Shown piece after piece: positions 51,660 to 60,583 of a stretch of 64,000 nt of DNA. This DNA is from Romboutsia weinsteinii (GTDB lineage Bacteria > Bacillota > Clostridia > Peptostreptococcales > Peptostreptococcaceae). The notes under the pieces were generated by a model. The model saw only the letters and a list, made by a program, of their open reading frames with translations, was not told the origin of the DNA and searched no databases. Positions within the stretch are counted from its first letter, which is position 1. Each line of letters opens with the position of its first letter. The position numbers were made by a program, and so were the translations under genes. The DNA lies in the NCBI RefSeq assembly GCF_002250835.2, contig NZ_NOJY02000002.1, positions 155,457 to 219,456 on the forward strand, written 5' to 3'.

Positions 51660-52946
51660 CTAAAATAATGTGTCTTCTATTTTTTCAGTCATCTCAATAG
51701 CTTCTTTATAAAATTCATTTATGTATACAACACTTTCACTTACTCTTGAATATTCTGCCGCAAAAGCAACAATATGGCTTTCTATTGCATATTTAACACT
51801 AGTTCTAGAGTCTTCTACTCTGCCTTCTTTTATAAGCTTTATAAAGTCTTCTATAAGTCGTAAATCCCCTCCACCATGACCTTTTATATTTATACCTGGA
51901 TTTATTATAATTTCCTCATTTTCCCCAAATTTTTTGACTCTTATCTCATTTTTTAAGAGACTTCCTCCAACTTCACCTTTGCTAAACATTAGCTTTATAG
52001 TTCTATCACATTCTTTTGTATATGCACATAAGTTAAACGTTGCTGTAACCTTATTTTCAAACTCTAATATACTAACCATATTATCAACAACATTATTATC
52101 ACAATTATAAACACATTTTCCATAAGGTCCATCTTTAAGAATATCAAGTAAATTTTCTTCGGTCGGGTTAATGTGAACTGCGTGATTTATATCTCTACTA
52201 TTTTCTATATATATTTTTTTTGCTGAGTAAGGACAATCTTTTTCATTTTTACAACTTAAACAATTCTCACTCATGTTATCATCAAAATTAGCATTATTCA
52301 TATATTTTTGATTTCCAAATGAGGCGATCTTCTTGCATTTACTACCAGAAATATAAGAAAGTATGTCTATATCATGACAGCTCTTCGTTAATATTAATGC
52401 TGCTGTATCACTACTATTTCTCCAGTTCCCTCTAGTATAGCTATGTGCATAATGCCAATACCCTATATTTTCATTATGCTGAATACTTATTAGCTCTCCT
52501 AACCCTTTACCATTTACTATCTCCCTTAATTTTTCAAAGAATTTAGTGTATCTAAGTACATGACAAGTCATAAATATTTGTTTATCATATTTATCACATA
52601 ATTCATTCAAATGAACTAGTCCATCTAAACTATTTGCCACTGGTTTTTCTAACAAAACATGATATCCTTTTTCCAAACATTTTTTAGCATGCTCGTAATG
52701 TCTATCATCACTACTAGCTATTATTACTGCGTCGGCTATTTTTTCAAGACTTAAAAAATCATCCACACTTTCAAAAACATAATTATCATCTAGCTGATAT
52801 TTCTGCTTAAATAAATCTCTTCTACCTTTTTTTATTTCTGCTACACCAATCACCTTACATAAGTTTGGATTCTCATGTATATATGGTGCGTATCCATACA
52901 TACCTCTAAGTCCTGCTCCTATTACAAAAATCCTAACTACTTCCAT
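51660..52946 (-). CDS. Gfo/Idh/MocA family oxidoreductase with cysteine cluster
   Basis: A 428-residue NAD(P)-dependent dehydrogenase. Residues 1-120 form the Rossmann fold (GAGLRGMYG, ADAVIIASSDDRHYEH, LLEKPVA with the EKP motif at about 98-104). The C-terminal half is the GFO substrate-binding domain. Residues near 230-250 carry NCLSCKNEKDCPYSA, then a later GKCVYNCDN, an unusual set of cysteines that could bind a metal. Probably acts on a sugar, inositol or related polyol. ATG 52946 has an agagggg site. It has no operon partner. Confidence 0.85.
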   Translation of the reverse strand: MEVVRIFVIGAGLRGMYGYAPYIHENPNLCKVIGVAEIKKGRRDLFKQKYQLDDNYVFESVDDFLSLEKIADAVIIASSDDRHYEHAKKCLEKGYHVLLEKPVANSLDGLVHLNELCDKYDKQIFMTCHVLRYTKFFEKLREIVNGKGLGELISIQHNENIGYWHYAHSYTRGNWRNSSDTAALILTKSCHDIDILSYISGSKCKKIASFGNQKYMNNANFDDNMSENCLSCKNEKDCPYSAKKIYIENSRDINHAVHINPTEENLLDILKDGPYGKCVYNCDNNVVDNMVSILEFENKVTATFNLCAYTKECDRTIKLMFSKGEVGGSLLKNEIRVKKFGENEEIIINPGINIKGHGGGDLRLIEDFIKLIKEGRVEDSRTSVKYAIESHIVAFAAEYSRVSESVVYINEFYKEAIEMTEKIEDTLF

Positions 52947-53157
52947 CTATATTCCCCTCTTCTTAATATATTTTCTTGTAGTTTGATTAGTCATATATCC
53001 TTTAAGCTAAACTAAAACGTATATATTTATTGTAGGTTAATTACATTATTTTTGCCAACAATATGTTTAGGTTTATAATCTTTTTAATCATTAAATCTAG
53101 AATGTTATATAAATTTATATTATAATTTAATAGTCAAAAACTTTAGGAGGTCTAACT

Positions 53158-53502
53158 ATGGAAATACAAAGATTTGAAAATAATGGAAGAATGAGCAAGG
53201 CTGTTATACATAATAATACTCTTTACTTATGCGGACAAGTTCACGCTGAAGGAGATGCAAAAGAGCAAACTACTGCTATATTAGATAAAGTAGAAGATTT
53301 ATTAAATAAATATGGTTCTGACAAAAAGAGCATATTATCTGTAACTATATATGTAAGTGATATGAAATACTTCGCTGATATGAACTCTGTGTGGGATGCA
53401 TGGGTAGAAAAAGGACACGAACCTGCTAGAGCTTGTGTTGAAGCTAAATTAGCTAGAGAATGTCTATTAGTTGAAATGTCAGTTGTTGCTGCTACAAAAT
53501 AA
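53158..53502 (+). CDS. RidA family imine/enamine deaminase
   Basis: A 114-residue protein, the size of a RidA/YjgF/UK114 subunit that forms trimers. It has the LCGQVHAEGDAKEQTTAILDKVEDLL core and the PARACVEAKLA segment with the conserved Arg that binds the carboxylate, then an acidic residue in LLVEMSV. RidA proteins hydrolyse reactive enamines from PLP enzymes. ATG 53158 has an aggagg site. It is monocistronic with a terminator. Confidence 0.88.
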   Translation: MEIQRFENNGRMSKAVIHNNTLYLCGQVHAEGDAKEQTTAILDKVEDLLNKYGSDKKSILSVTIYVSDMKYFADMNSVWDAWVEKGHEPARACVEAKLARECLLVEMSVVAATK

Positions 53503-53509
53503 TAAAAAA

Positions 53510-53536
53510 TAAGAGCTTCTTTTTAGAAGCTCTTTT
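53510..53536 (+). terminator. Terminator of the RidA gene
   Basis: AAGAGCTTCT/AGAAGCTCTT with a TTTT loop and T-rich tail. Confidence 0.85.
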
Positions 53537-53564
53537 ATAATTTATAGGGTTTTTACTTATATTT

Positions 53565-54140
53565 TTATATCATTAAATCCATATATCCGCTTGGATGGAA
53601 GTAATAAACATTAGATGTGTTTTTATCTACAAAGTATCCCATATCACCATCAACATTTGGCAAAAATACATATCCACTTAATCCTTTTTCTTTTAAAGTG
53701 CTAAAATTATTTTCATCTCCTTGATATTCAAATTGTAACCCTTGATTACGAGATTCAAGAAGCTCTTTAGCTTGTTCTTTATTTAATTGTTTTACAACCT
53801 CTACACTTGTTTCTACTTTTTCAGTTTTTTCCTCTATTTTTTCAATTTCTTGCTTTGGTACTTCTTGTTTTACTTCCTCTTGCTTAACTACTTCTTTATT
53901 AGCTTCTTCATCCTTACCTTTTGTTTCTTCTGATTTATTTGTATTTACTATATTTGTTTCTTTATTCTCATCTTGTATATTAGATTGTTGATTGTTTTTT
54001 TCATCTGTATTTTGTATTATAACTTGTCCATTTATTGCTTCTTTATTATTTGCGTCTTCTGCAAATGAAAGATTGCTTATCGGGCTAATCATTAATATTC
54101 CTGAACATAAAATTGATAGTGTTATTATTCCTCTTTTCAT
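53565..54140 (-). CDS. Secreted protein with Glu/Lys-rich middle, unknown
   Basis: A 191-residue exported protein. Residues 1-27 form a signal peptide ending at SFA. Residues 40-125 are low-complexity and rich in Glu, Lys, Gln and Val with PKQE- and EKTE-type segments. Residues about 130-191 form a small conserved-looking domain ending YYFHPSGYMDLMI. No catalytic motif is evident. ATG 54140 follows gaaagaagg. It is divergent from a DAACS symporter gene. Confidence 0.75.
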   Translation of the reverse strand: MKRGIITLSILCSGILMISPISNLSFAEDANNKEAINGQVIIQNTDEKNNQQSNIQDENKETNIVNTNKSEETKGKDEEANKEVVKQEEVKQEVPKQEIEKIEEKTEKVETSVEVVKQLNKEQAKELLESRNQGLQFEYQGDENNFSTLKEKGLSGYVFLPNVDGDMGYFVDKNTSNVYYFHPSGYMDLMI

Positions 54141-54236
54141 AATTTATACCTTCTTTCAATATGTAATATTTATATTAATTTTCTTTTATTTCCTTTTCTA
54201 TATTTCAATAATATCATACAAAATTTCTACATAACA

Positions 54237-54294
54237 GTTACACCGTTGTTACCTTAGATTACAAAGTCGTAATCCTAAGTAACAATGGTGTAAC
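54237..54294. repeat. Long imperfect inverted repeat between divergent genes
   Basis: GTTACACCGTTGTTAC pairs with GTAACAATGGTGTAAC, followed by an internal loop and ATTAC/GTAAT pairing; total span 58 bp, ending in TTTTTA on the plus strand. Neither flanking gene ends here, so it is not an ordinary gene terminator. It may end a small RNA or serve as a regulatory site. Confidence 0.7.
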
Positions 54295-54541
54295 TTTTTA
54301 TAATCTTTCAAATTTAACTTTCTCAAAATTTGTAAACATGCTACTCAAAATCACACTTTCCTTACGTCTACGGTTATATAAAGTGTATATCATTATTATT
54401 CTCACCCCGTTAAATTTCACCAATTTTCTAATTTATGAATTTTTATTTTTAATTCTTGCATTATTATAAGTAACCATGCTATTATTTAATAAGAAAGCAA
54501 TAATTATTTATTAATAATATTATTTTAAGGGGGAGATGTTA

Positions 54542-55810
54542 TTGAAAAAGAAAATAGGACTTACGGCTAAAATTTTCATAGGTATAATATTGGGGGTTTG
54601 TTTCGGTTTAGTATTAAAAGGGATGCCAGATGGCGGATTTAAAAATACATTATTATTAGATGGAATCTTAAAGTTATTAGGAACAGGTTTCATCAATGCT
54701 ATAAAAATGCTAGTTGTTCCGCTAGTTTTTGCTTCTTTAGTATGTGGTGCTTCGTCAATAGGTGATGTAAAAAAATTAGGTAGAATAGGTGTAAAGACTA
54801 TCTGCTTCTATTTAATAACTACTGCTGTTGCAATAACAATAGCTTTAGGAATTGGTAAATTAATAAACCCAGGTATAGGTCTTGATATGTCTGAATTAAT
54901 AACACAAGAAACTACTATCGCAGAGAGTAAATCTTTAGTTGATATATTCTTAGGTATGATACCTACAAATCCAATTCAATCACTTGCAAGTGGAGAAATG
55001 CTACAGATAATAGTATTTGCACTTTTATTAGGTGTATCTATAAGTATGGTTGGCGCAAAAGCTGAGCCTGTAAAAAAATTCTTTGAATCTGCAAATGAAC
55101 TATGTATGAAGATGGTTACAATAATAATGCACTTAGCTCCTTACGGTGTATTTGCATTAATAACTAATACCTTTGCTACAGTTGGATTTGATGCAATGTT
55201 TTCTTTACTAAAATATATGCTTGCAGTATTAATAGCACTAGCATTACAAGCATTCCTTGTTTATTCAGGTTTAGTTAAGTTTACAACTGGACTTAAATTA
55301 AAACCTTTCTATAAGAAATTTGCTAATGTTGCTGCAGTAACATTTTCAACAGCTTCTAGTAACGCGGCTATTCCTTTAAGTATAGAAAGCATGGAAGAAA
55401 TAGGAGTTCATAACTCTGTAGCTTCATTTACTATACCTTTAGGAGCAACTATTAATATGGATGGTACAGCTATAATGCAAGGTGTTGCTTGTGTATTTAT
55501 ATCTCAAATATATAATATAGATTTAGGTTTTAGCGGATTACTTACAATAATTCTAACAGCTACTTTAGCTTCTATAGGTACTGCTGGTGTTCCTGGTGTT
55601 GGTATGATAACACTATCAATGGTTCTAACTTCTGTTGGACTTCCAATAGAAGGCATCGGTTTAATAATGGGCGTTGATAGATTATTAGATATGACTAGAA
55701 CTACTGTTAATGTAATGGGTGACTGTGCCTGTACACTAATAGTAAGTAATAGTGAGAAAGAGTTAGATTTAGATTTATATTATGGCAAAGATCAGCAAGT
55801 ATCTAAATAA
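54542..55810 (+). CDS. DAACS family dicarboxylate/amino acid:cation symporter
   Basis: A 422-residue protein with about eight membrane segments and two reentrant loops. DAACS motifs are FSTASSNAAIPLS, the unwound TINMDGTAIMQG helix and GTAGVPGVGMI. This is the GltP/GltT/SstT group, which moves glutamate, aspartate, serine or C4-dicarboxylates with Na+ or H+. The frame starts at ATG 54536, too close to the aaggggg site; TTG at 54542 has ideal spacing and gives MKKKIGLTAKIFIG. It is monocistronic. Confidence 0.9.
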   Translation: MKKKIGLTAKIFIGIILGVCFGLVLKGMPDGGFKNTLLLDGILKLLGTGFINAIKMLVVPLVFASLVCGASSIGDVKKLGRIGVKTICFYLITTAVAITIALGIGKLINPGIGLDMSELITQETTIAESKSLVDIFLGMIPTNPIQSLASGEMLQIIVFALLLGVSISMVGAKAEPVKKFFESANELCMKMVTIIMHLAPYGVFALITNTFATVGFDAMFSLLKYMLAVLIALALQAFLVYSGLVKFTTGLKLKPFYKKFANVAAVTFSTASSNAAIPLSIESMEEIGVHNSVASFTIPLGATINMDGTAIMQGVACVFISQIYNIDLGFSGLLTIILTATLASIGTAGVPGVGMITLSMVLTSVGLPIEGIGLIMGVDRLLDMTRTTVNVMGDCACTLIVSNSEKELDLDLYYGKDQQVSK

Positions 55811-55828
55811 ATTATAATTTACTTAAAA

Positions 55829-55866
55829 TAAAAAACAAGTATTTAATTATTAAATACTTGTTTTTT
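55829..55866. terminator. Terminator between convergent genes
   Basis: AAAAAACAAGTATTTAA pairs with TTAAATACTTGTTTTTT. Confidence 0.87.
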
Positions 55867-55875
55867 ATTACTATA

Positions 55876-56526
55876 TTATAAAGTTAATGAAGAACCTTCC
55901 CAATCCTTCATAAAGCTTTCAATTCCTTTGTCTGTTAAAGGATGCTTCATCATTTGGTTTATAACCTTAAGAGGCACTGTAGCTATATCAGCACCCATTC
56001 TAGCCGCTTGAGAAACATGTATTGGGTTTCTAACACTTGCAACTATTATTTGAGTTTCTATAGCATTTACACTAAATATGTCTACTATCTCTTCAATTAA
56101 CTCTAATCCATTTTGACCTATATCGTCTAATCTTCCAACAAATGGACTTACATAAGTAGCTCCTGCTCTTGCAGCTAAAAGTGCTTGCGTTGCTGAGAAT
56201 ATTAATGTAACATTAGTTTTTATACCTTTTGAAGATAATACCTTAACAGCTTTTAATCCTTCTGCAGTCATAGGTACTTTTATTACTATATTTTTATGTA
56301 TCTTACATAACTTTTCTGCTTCTAGTATCATCCCTTCATGCTCTAAGCTTATTACTTCAGCACTTATTGGACCATCTACTATTTCGCTAATTTCTTTTAC
56401 TACTTCTATAAAATCTCTACCTTCTTTAGCTATTAAAGATGGGTTTGTTGTTACCCCACATATAACACCTAATTCATTAGCTTCTCTTATATCGTCTATG
56501 TTTGCTGTGTCTATAAAAAATTTCAT
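55876..56526 (-). CDS. tal: Transaldolase / fructose-6-phosphate aldolase (short type)
   Basis: A 216-residue TIM-barrel protein, the short TalC/FSA-type subunit. It has [20 protein letters not shown] at the start, CGVTTNPSL, the Schiff-base lysine in NIVIKVPMT (Lys83), and [11 protein letters not shown]. These decameric enzymes catalyse transaldolase or F6P aldolase steps of the pentose phosphate pathway; which activity cannot be decided by eye. The frame starts at 56541, but ATG 56526 has ggagg at eight bases and the usual N-terminus. Confidence 0.92.
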   Translation of the reverse strand: MKFFIDTANIDDIREANELGVICGVTTNPSLIAKEGRDFIEVVKEISEIVDGPISAEVISLEHEGMILEAEKLCKIHKNIVIKVPMTAEGLKAVKVLSSKGIKTNVTLIFSATQALLAARAGATYVSPFVGRLDDIGQNGLELIEEIVDIFSVNAIETQIIVASVRNPIHVSQAARMGADIATVPLKVINQMMKHPLTDKGIESFMKDWEGSSLTL

Positions 56527-56714
56527 TTCATAAACCTCCATAATATTAATATTTTTGTTTTACAATTTAGTTTTCCTCGTTTATTTATTAATATTACCAC
56601 AGTTCACTATTTTTTTCATGTTAATCTTTTATTTAACATTTTATTGTTTTTATGTTATTTTTTAAAGTATATTAGTTATTTTAGTTCATATATTAAAGTT
56701 CAAGATATAAAAAA

Positions 56715-56764
56715 TAACCTGCATTAAAGTAAAGTTTCAGAGAAACTCTATTTAATGCAGGTTA
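56715..56764 (-). terminator. Terminator of xpt
   Basis: TAACCTGCATTAAA pairs with TTTAATGCAGGTTA, with an inner AGTTT/AAACT hairpin; a T-run follows on the minus strand. Confidence 0.85.
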
Positions 56765-56773
56765 AATATTTTA

Positions 56774-57346
56774 TTATCTAAATTTTACTGTTCCATTTTC
56801 TATAGATTCAAGTATTGCTAAAGACTCTAATTTAACTCCTTCATTTAAAAGAAGCTGTCTACCTTCTTGGAATCCTTTTTCTATAACTATACCTACCCCA
56901 ACTAAATTTGCCCCAGCTTGGTCTACTAAATCTTTAAGACCTAATGCAGCTCTACCATTAGCTAAAAAATCATCTAATACTAATATATTTTCACCTTTAT
57001 GTAAGTATTTTTTAGATACTTTTACACTATATTCTTTTGCTTTTGTGAAAGAATATACTTTAGTTTCAAATACCTCTTTATCTAAGTTTTTAGACTCTGC
57101 TTTTTTTGCAAAAACTACTGGCACATTACCAAAATACTGAGATGCTATAGATGCTATTGCTATCCCCGACGCCTCTATTGTAAGTATTTTATCTATTTTT
57201 TCATCCTTAAATCTTTCTTTAAATTCTTTTCCTATTTCATTTAAAAAAGCTACATCAAGTTGATGATTTAAAAAGCTATCAACTTTTAATATATCACTTC
57301 CAGACACACTGCCCTCATTTAATATTTTCTCTTGTAATGACTTCAT
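56774..57346 (-). CDS. xpt: Xanthine phosphoribosyltransferase
   Basis: A 190-residue PRTase that makes XMP from xanthine and PRPP in purine salvage. The start MKSLQEKIL, the [11 protein letters not shown] segment and PRPP motif [19 protein letters not shown] are typical of Xpt. ATG 57346 has an aggagg site. A purine riboswitch and terminator precede it, so guanine or hypoxanthine represses it. A pbuX-type partner is not adjacent; transaldolase follows after its terminator. Confidence 0.95.
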   Translation of the reverse strand: MKSLQEKILNEGSVSGSDILKVDSFLNHQLDVAFLNEIGKEFKERFKDEKIDKILTIEASGIAIASIASQYFGNVPVVFAKKAESKNLDKEVFETKVYSFTKAKEYSVKVSKKYLHKGENILVLDDFLANGRAALGLKDLVDQAGANLVGVGIVIEKGFQEGRQLLLNEGVKLESLAILESIENGTVKFR

Positions 57347-57398
57347 AATAAATTCCTCCTAATAGTATTGTCGCTATATTAATTTCCTTATAATAAAA

Positions 57399-57428
57399 AA
57401 CTCCTATCTATAATTCTAGACAGGAGTT
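57399..57428 (-). terminator. Riboswitch-controlled terminator before xpt
   Basis: AACTCCTGTCTA pairs with TAGATAGGAGTT (minus strand) followed by T-run. It lies between the purine aptamer and the xpt ribosome binding site and is the expected expression platform. Confidence 0.85.
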
Positions 57429-57506
57429 AAAACTTCAAAAGTATTTAATACATTTTTATAAATATATTTAACTTGATTTATAATACAAGTTGTAGACTTT
57501 TATCAC

Positions 57507-57575
57507 TCCTGTAGTCAGGCAATTTACGGTAGCCCGGTAGAAACGTTTGAACCATATTATCAAAAATATACAGGT
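57507..57575 (-). promoter_or_regulatory. Guanine-type purine riboswitch aptamer
   Basis: On the minus strand P1 pairs CCTGTA with TACAGG. P2 TTTGA/TCAAA carries loop TAATATGG. The J2/3 GTTTCTACC, P3 loop with CTACCGTAAAT, and GACTA of J3/1 are all present. The cytosine in the GACTA position that pairs with the ligand marks it as guanine class rather than adenine. It precedes xpt, its usual target, and should cause termination when guanine is plentiful. Confidence 0.93.
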
Positions 57576-57667
57576 AATATTATTAAATTATTTCTTCTAA
57601 TTATATATTATTATTTTAGTTTATTCAACAAATACTTACATTTATTTATAAATTTACTACAAATAAA

Positions 57668-57716
57668 AAGTTGCTTTAAAATATATATAATTTCATACAT
57701 ATTTTAAAACAACTTA
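57668..57716 (-). terminator. Terminator of the grd operon
   Basis: AAGTTGCTTTAAAATAT pairs with ATATTTTAAAACAACTT (one mismatch), with a T-run on the minus strand just after the grdD stop. Confidence 0.85.
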
Positions 57717-57724
57717 TAATAGTT

Positions 57725-58870
57725 TTATTTTGCTGTATATCCTGCTTTTATAAGTGTTTCTACAGCTATATCCCCTTTAGCATCATTAACTAATACTATA
57801 GGTCCTGTACAACCCATTCCACTCTCAGCATAGACTCCTTGTCTCCATAATTCGCTTACTGCTTCTTCTAGATCCATTATATCTATTCCAGAGATTTGAC
57901 GAGTAACTACTTCTTTATCTGGCATCTTAACTTCTTCAACATTTGTCTTAGCTTCTTTCTTAGTTAGAGAGCTTATTATATCATCAAATTTAGCTGTTTT
58001 AGCGTTTTTAAATTCATTCTTAGATATATTTGTTATATCGCCTTTTACTATATCATAAGCATATTTAATAGCATTAGCTACTACAGGACTCCCTGAAGCT
58101 CTTGATAATATAAGTACCCTTCTGTCATAATTTTCTCCAACACCTGGACCATATCCAAATCCATGAGCTTCATAATCTCCTCCTGTTGTAAAAGAAGAAA
58201 ATACCTTCATAAATATATTTCCAGAAAGAGTGTCTGTAACCATAACATCTGGTGCTCCAACAAGAAGATCATTTCCTCTCATTACACAACCACCATCTGC
58301 TCTTATAGACTCTGCAAAATCTATATCATATCCATTAGCTTGTAATTCTTTTAGGCATTTTTCGACTTGTCTTGCTCCATCTACGTTAAGTATTCCTACC
58401 TTAGGTGTTTTTATACCTATTGACTTAGCAGTAGATACTCCGTAAATTGCATTTCTAACCATTGCTTCTATTCTATTAGTTGCACTAGTTCCTGTAGTAG
58501 TAGCAAGTATCATCTCTTTACCTTTAGCTGGTGTTATTACCCTACCAACAGTAGATACACCTATAGGGAAGTTATAATGCATAGTTACACATGCATCTAT
58601 GTATCCCGAATCTAATAACTCTTCCATTTTAACATGCATTTCTTTTTCATCATTTACTTCAACTACTTCTAGATCAGTGTCTACCTTAGGACCTATAAGT
58701 ACTATTTCAAATAAATTTGACTTAGCTATATAAGCTCCATTTACAAGATTTTCTACTCCATGCTCACTTCCAAGTGTAGTTAATCCTATCTTAACTTTCT
58801 TTCCAAACTCTCCACTTTCTATTGCATTAGCTATTTCTAAGAATACATCTGATATAACTTTTTTTGACAT
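57725..58870 (-). CDS. grdD: Glycine/sarcosine/betaine reductase component C alpha subunit, GrdD
   Basis: A 381-residue protein. Most of its length shows a PlsX/phosphotransacetylase-like fold (KIGLTTLGSEHG, LIGPKVD, ILATTTGTSATNR, RADGGCVMRGNDLLVGAPDV). A C-terminal GMGCTGPIVLV motif has the likely acyl-carrying Cys354. With GrdC it forms protein C, which releases acetyl phosphate from the carboxymethyl-selenoprotein intermediate, allowing ATP formation in Stickland fermentation. ATG 58870 follows ggggtgagg. It starts ten bases after the grdC stop and is the last gene of the operon. Confidence 0.94.
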   Translation of the reverse strand: MSKKVISDVFLEIANAIESGEFGKKVKIGLTTLGSEHGVENLVNGAYIAKSNLFEIVLIGPKVDTDLEVVEVNDEKEMHVKMEELLDSGYIDACVTMHYNFPIGVSTVGRVITPAKGKEMILATTTGTSATNRIEAMVRNAIYGVSTAKSIGIKTPKVGILNVDGARQVEKCLKELQANGYDIDFAESIRADGGCVMRGNDLLVGAPDVMVTDTLSGNIFMKVFSSFTTGGDYEAHGFGYGPGVGENYDRRVLILSRASGSPVVANAIKYAYDIVKGDITNISKNEFKNAKTAKFDDIISSLTKKEAKTNVEEVKMPDKEVVTRQISGIDIMDLEEAVSELWRQGVYAESGMGCTGPIVLVNDAKGDIAVETLIKAGYTAK

Positions 58871-58880
58871 ATCCTCACCC

Positions 58881-60413
58881 CTATTCTTCTATCATGTCTA
58901 GTGCTAGTTTTTTCATTGCTTCAGCTATTATTTTCTTTACTTCATCCTTAGATATTCCTGAAGTCTCTTCTGTAACCCCTGTGTTTCTCTCAGCTATGAA
59001 AGATACTCCGTCAAATAAATTAGTCATTCTTCCTAAGAATAAACTTCCTTTACCAACTATCATAGCTCTATTTTTATCTCCACTTGTTAAATCATCTATT
59101 AAGAATCCTATGTAAGGTACTCCTGATGGTATATGTCCTTGAGTAGGAGCCCACCCTGGCAATCCTTTTTTAGATACAAAGTCTTTTAACTCTTTCTTTT
59201 CTAAATCTCCACGCTTAACTGCAAGCGCACCTATCATCTTGTAGTTAGCTTCTGGAACATCTCCTGCTCCAGCTGGCTTTGTAATGTCTGGATTTTGCAT
59301 CTCAACAGAATATACATCTACATCTGTTATTTTTAAGTTCGCTCTATCAAGACCAGAAGTTATAAGTGCCGTCATAACAGCTTGAGGAGAAGAACCTGTT
59401 CCAACAGTATGCTTACCTGTTAAATCAGTTCTTATTATTGGGTTTACTCCATCATTTTCAGATACTAATACAGCAAATCCACCCACAACATCCTCTAGTA
59501 CTGGAAGACCTTTTTTGATATGGTCTTTTGCATTCATTCCAAGTTTTGCACTTGCTCCTCCTGCTACCACCATTACATTTTTATGTATTCCTGATTTAAC
59601 TAACGCTGCAGCTTGTATTAATGCATGAGTTGGAGCTGCACAGAATCCTCTTGTATCAGAACCTGTAGCATTCATAAGACCTGCCATTTCAGCTATAGAT
59701 TTTGCAAAGTTTCCTCCACCTCTTTGATTTATATCTCCACAAGCCTCTTCTGAACATTCTATAACATAATCTATACTTAATGGATCAATATTTTTAGCTC
59801 TTAATAATTGAATAGCAGATAAAACCCCAGATGCCTTAACAACTAAGTTTTCTAGCATAGTGTGAGCATTTAAATTTACATCAACATCATGAGCTCTTTT
59901 TATATATCCAACAAGTTTGCCTTCATGGAATAATCCTTCTGCTATATGAGATTCTACTAATTCTTTTCCTTCTTCTATATCATCACCCTTTAGCTTTCCT
60001 ATAAAAGGAGCAAGCTCTGGGTAGTTATTTTCAATTTTAGGTTTTACTACATCGATAAACGCTTGAGATAATTTAACTAGGTCAAAAGCATCACATATTT
60101 GAATTAATGCGAAGAATTCATCTTGAGGCATTATTTCTCCTAATTTTCCATTTCTATTTCCTTCTATTTTATGTTCACACCATGGTAGTGCTATTTCTTT
60201 TAATTCTTCTGGCCTATTGTTTCCTATGTATACTTGGTTTGGTAAGTAGTTTACTACGTCTTCATAGCTTCTAATATGATTTGTTATTTCCTTTAAGAAT
60301 TCTGATTCTGGATGAGTTGCTCTTTCAACTGCACAAGTACTTCCATTTTGTACTATCATATCTGGAGTATGAATAAGTACATAGCTAGCCCCTTTTAATA
60401 TTGGATAAGACAT
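58881..60413 (-). CDS. grdC: Glycine/sarcosine/betaine reductase component C beta subunit, GrdC
   Basis: A 510-residue protein of the thiolase/FabH-like superfamily. Visible stretches are GASYVLIHTPDMIV near the start, IECSEEACGDINQRGGGNFAKSIAEMAG and ATGSDTRGFCAAPTHAL with the likely active Cys, plus GKGSLFLGRMTNLFDG at the C-terminus. It partners GrdD in protein C to convert the acetyl-thioester to acetyl phosphate. ATG 60413 follows gggggtg. A perfect hairpin separates it from grdB. Confidence 0.95.
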   Translation of the reverse strand: MSYPILKGASYVLIHTPDMIVQNGSTCAVERATHPESEFLKEITNHIRSYEDVVNYLPNQVYIGNNRPEELKEIALPWCEHKIEGNRNGKLGEIMPQDEFFALIQICDAFDLVKLSQAFIDVVKPKIENNYPELAPFIGKLKGDDIEEGKELVESHIAEGLFHEGKLVGYIKRAHDVDVNLNAHTMLENLVVKASGVLSAIQLLRAKNIDPLSIDYVIECSEEACGDINQRGGGNFAKSIAEMAGLMNATGSDTRGFCAAPTHALIQAAALVKSGIHKNVMVVAGGASAKLGMNAKDHIKKGLPVLEDVVGGFAVLVSENDGVNPIIRTDLTGKHTVGTGSSPQAVMTALITSGLDRANLKITDVDVYSVEMQNPDITKPAGAGDVPEANYKMIGALAVKRGDLEKKELKDFVSKKGLPGWAPTQGHIPSGVPYIGFLIDDLTSGDKNRAMIVGKGSLFLGRMTNLFDGVSFIAERNTGVTEETSGISKDEVKKIIAEAMKKLALDMIEE

Positions 60414-60463
60414 TTTGTTGCACCCCCGCTAAGTTTTCTTAATTTTTAAAGTAACCATATAAT

Positions 60464-60502
60464 GTGCTACATCAAAATAATTTGCATATTTTGATGTAGC
60501 AC
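60464..60502 (-). repeat. Perfect 16-bp hairpin between grdB and grdC
   Basis: GTGCTACATCAAAATA pairs with TATTTTGATGTAGCAC around a seven-base loop. It lacks a T-run, so it is more likely an RNA processing or stability element than a terminator. Confidence 0.82.
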
Positions 60503-60583
60503 TTATGTATAACTTTTATTTTCATACAATTTATTTAAATATTAGTATCTAAATAAACTGCAATATAATCTTTATTTAGTATA

